From Bacteroidales bacterium (lineage in GTDB: Bacteria > Bacteroidota > Bacteroidia > Bacteroidales > WCHB1-69), in the NCBI GenBank assembly GCA_017438945.1, contig JAFRUI010000004.1, forward strand, positions 1 to 49,280: a stretch of 49,280 nucleotides of DNA, in the 5' to 3' direction. Numbering within the stretch: position 1 is the stretch's first letter; each line of letters starts with the position of its first letter. The translations under genes and the position numbers were made by a program. The notes below the pieces were generated by a model. It was not told where the DNA came from. It ran no database searches and saw nothing but the letters and a program-made list of their open reading frames with translations. Positions 48,586 to 49,280 of this stretch are shown here, piece by piece.

Positions 48586-48745
48586 TCAATCCGATGCACC
48601 GCTAGGTGTTGTTTTGTGCATTTTCTGCAATTTGCCATTTTCTTTCCGGGAACAGCCACTTTTCAATCGTAAAATGTCACTTTTATTATTTTGATATTTA
48701 GCAAGTTAAATATCATTGGCTCTTGAATTGTTTGCTTTTATTTTA

Positions 48746-48753
48746 TAACTTTG
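48746..48753 (+). promoter_or_regulatory. -7 box (TAACTTTG) for the right-edge gene
   Basis: This TAnnTTTG match lies 26 bases before the ATG at 48779. Confidence 0.55.
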
Positions 48754-48778
48754 CAGGCAACAACTTTAAAATTTAGAG

Positions 48779-49280
48779 ATGAAAAAGAACGAGGCTGAAC
48801 TTGTTGATAATATCCATGCAGACGGACACCCGCCAGATAAACTAAAAACGCAAAATATGAAGAAACAAAAAAGTCATTCTCCTGAACTGATAAGCAGACC
48901 TTTAGTCACTAGAGCTTCTCAGGAAAATGACGCTGCAAAGATACAAAAAACATTAGAACTTACAAAAGAAAAATTAAACAGTCTTGCCGAAAGTTATAAA
49001 CATGTCAAAGAACCGAAAGGGTTTATTTTTGATTTGAAAACAGCATTGGGCATGAACCCGAAGAGTGCCAGTGGTTATGCTGTTTTTGAAATAGATGAAA
49101 GCCAGATGAAGGTTTCCATAAGGGTCAGCAACCATCATGCAAACGCCGGGAAATATTTGGAGCACGATGCTAACGATTTCAATCTAAGCATCATGGTGTC
49201 CAAGAGGTATCGTAAGAACACCTTTCAAGCTAATCCGGACGTGGTATTGGAAGAATATGTCTATATGGGACGCCAATTAG
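48779..49280 (+). CDS. Unrecognised protein, 3' truncated at the window edge
   Basis: The open frame starts at ATG 48779 and runs off the right edge; 167 codons are visible. The first ~65 residues are polar, Lys/Glu-rich and without a signal peptide, with a coiled-coil-like stretch AAKIQKTLELTKEKLNSLAESY. From residue ~77 there is a compact domain (FIFDLKTALGMNPKSASGYAVFEI, then MKVSIRVSNHHANAGKYLEHD, then FNLSIMVSKRYRKNTF). The tone is that of small nuclease-like or polyvalent-protein domains of phages and conjugative elements, but I do not recognise the family. The lower G+C by eye and unusual content could mark the start of an accessory region. Confidence 0.6.
   Translation, partial: MKKNEAELVDNIHADGHPPDKLKTQNMKKQKSHSPELISRPLVTRASQENDAAKIQKTLELTKEKLNSLAESYKHVKEPKGFIFDLKTALGMNPKSASGYAVFEIDESQMKVSIRVSNHHANAGKYLEHDANDFNLSIMVSKRYRKNTFQANPDVVLEEYVYMGRQL

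Overview
The window reads as a chromosomal segment of a Bacteroidota member, most likely an uncultured gut-type Bacteroidales. The evidence is: repeated TAnnTTTG promoter boxes; type IX secretion (T9SS) sorting domains of both type A and type B; a PorP/SprF-like protein; Bacteroidota-style TonB proteins; a GH92 alpha-mannosidase; and almost no Shine-Dalgarno-like spacing before starts. No complete mobile element, CRISPR array or rRNA is seen; there is one tRNA (Cys).

Region by region. 1-1000: the 3' end of a secreted protein with a type B T9SS sorting domain. 1027-5886: a compact + strand glycan cassette of pyruvate-aldolase-like enzyme, CMP-ulosonate synthetase, HAD phosphatase, GT52-like transferase and a GT-A transferase; it contains no NeuB-type synthase. 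5912-9311 (- strand): GT2 and YfhO. 9394-15031 (+): a GT4, then hddA, hddC and gmhA for GDP-D-glycero-alpha-D-manno-heptose, then a hexapeptide acyltransferase and a sugar-transfer ATP-grasp protein, closed by a hairpin. 15111-20490 (-): a steroid 5-alpha-reductase homologue, SppA, a methyltransferase and TypA. 20673-24594 (+): RarA joined in frame to a PorP/SprF-like barrel protein, then a PD40/OmpA lipoprotein-like partner. 24653-27372 (+): an MBOAT/AlgX-like polysaccharide O-acetylation pair. 27380-30062 (-): PAP2, GtrA and GT39, preceded by tRNA-Cys. 30333-33705 (+): two tandem subtilases with type A sorting domains. 33758-41008 (+): purC, a CoA-disulfide-reductase-like flavoprotein with rhodanese domain, hutH, a lipoprotein, nadC, yihY and a small membrane protein. 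41115-42690 (-): two TonB paralogues. 42935-47647: GH92 (-) diverging from a lipoprotein esterase and a small membrane HEYGH protein (+). 47878-end: a small secreted protein, a decayed CTD-like remnant and an unrecognised gene running off the edge.

How it fits together. Most of the left half builds, decorates and moves surface polysaccharide. The T9SS-related genes export and sort surface proteins, which in this phylum are often anchored to such a polysaccharide. The right half is mainly housekeeping metabolism with some glycan degradation.

The most unusual points are: (i) the aldolase/CMP-synthetase/phosphatase/GT52 cassette, which may make an ulosonic acid by an aldolase rather than a NeuB-type route; (ii) the RarA-PorP in-frame fusion with a 10-T tract just after the junction; (iii) intergenic arrays that keep a 7-base period while the unit sequence changes along them; (iv) a family of small palindromes ending in TGTAGGG-like termini; and (v) a eukaryote-like steroid 5-alpha-reductase homologue. 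All functional statements come from reading the sequence and from remembered family motifs; no search was run.
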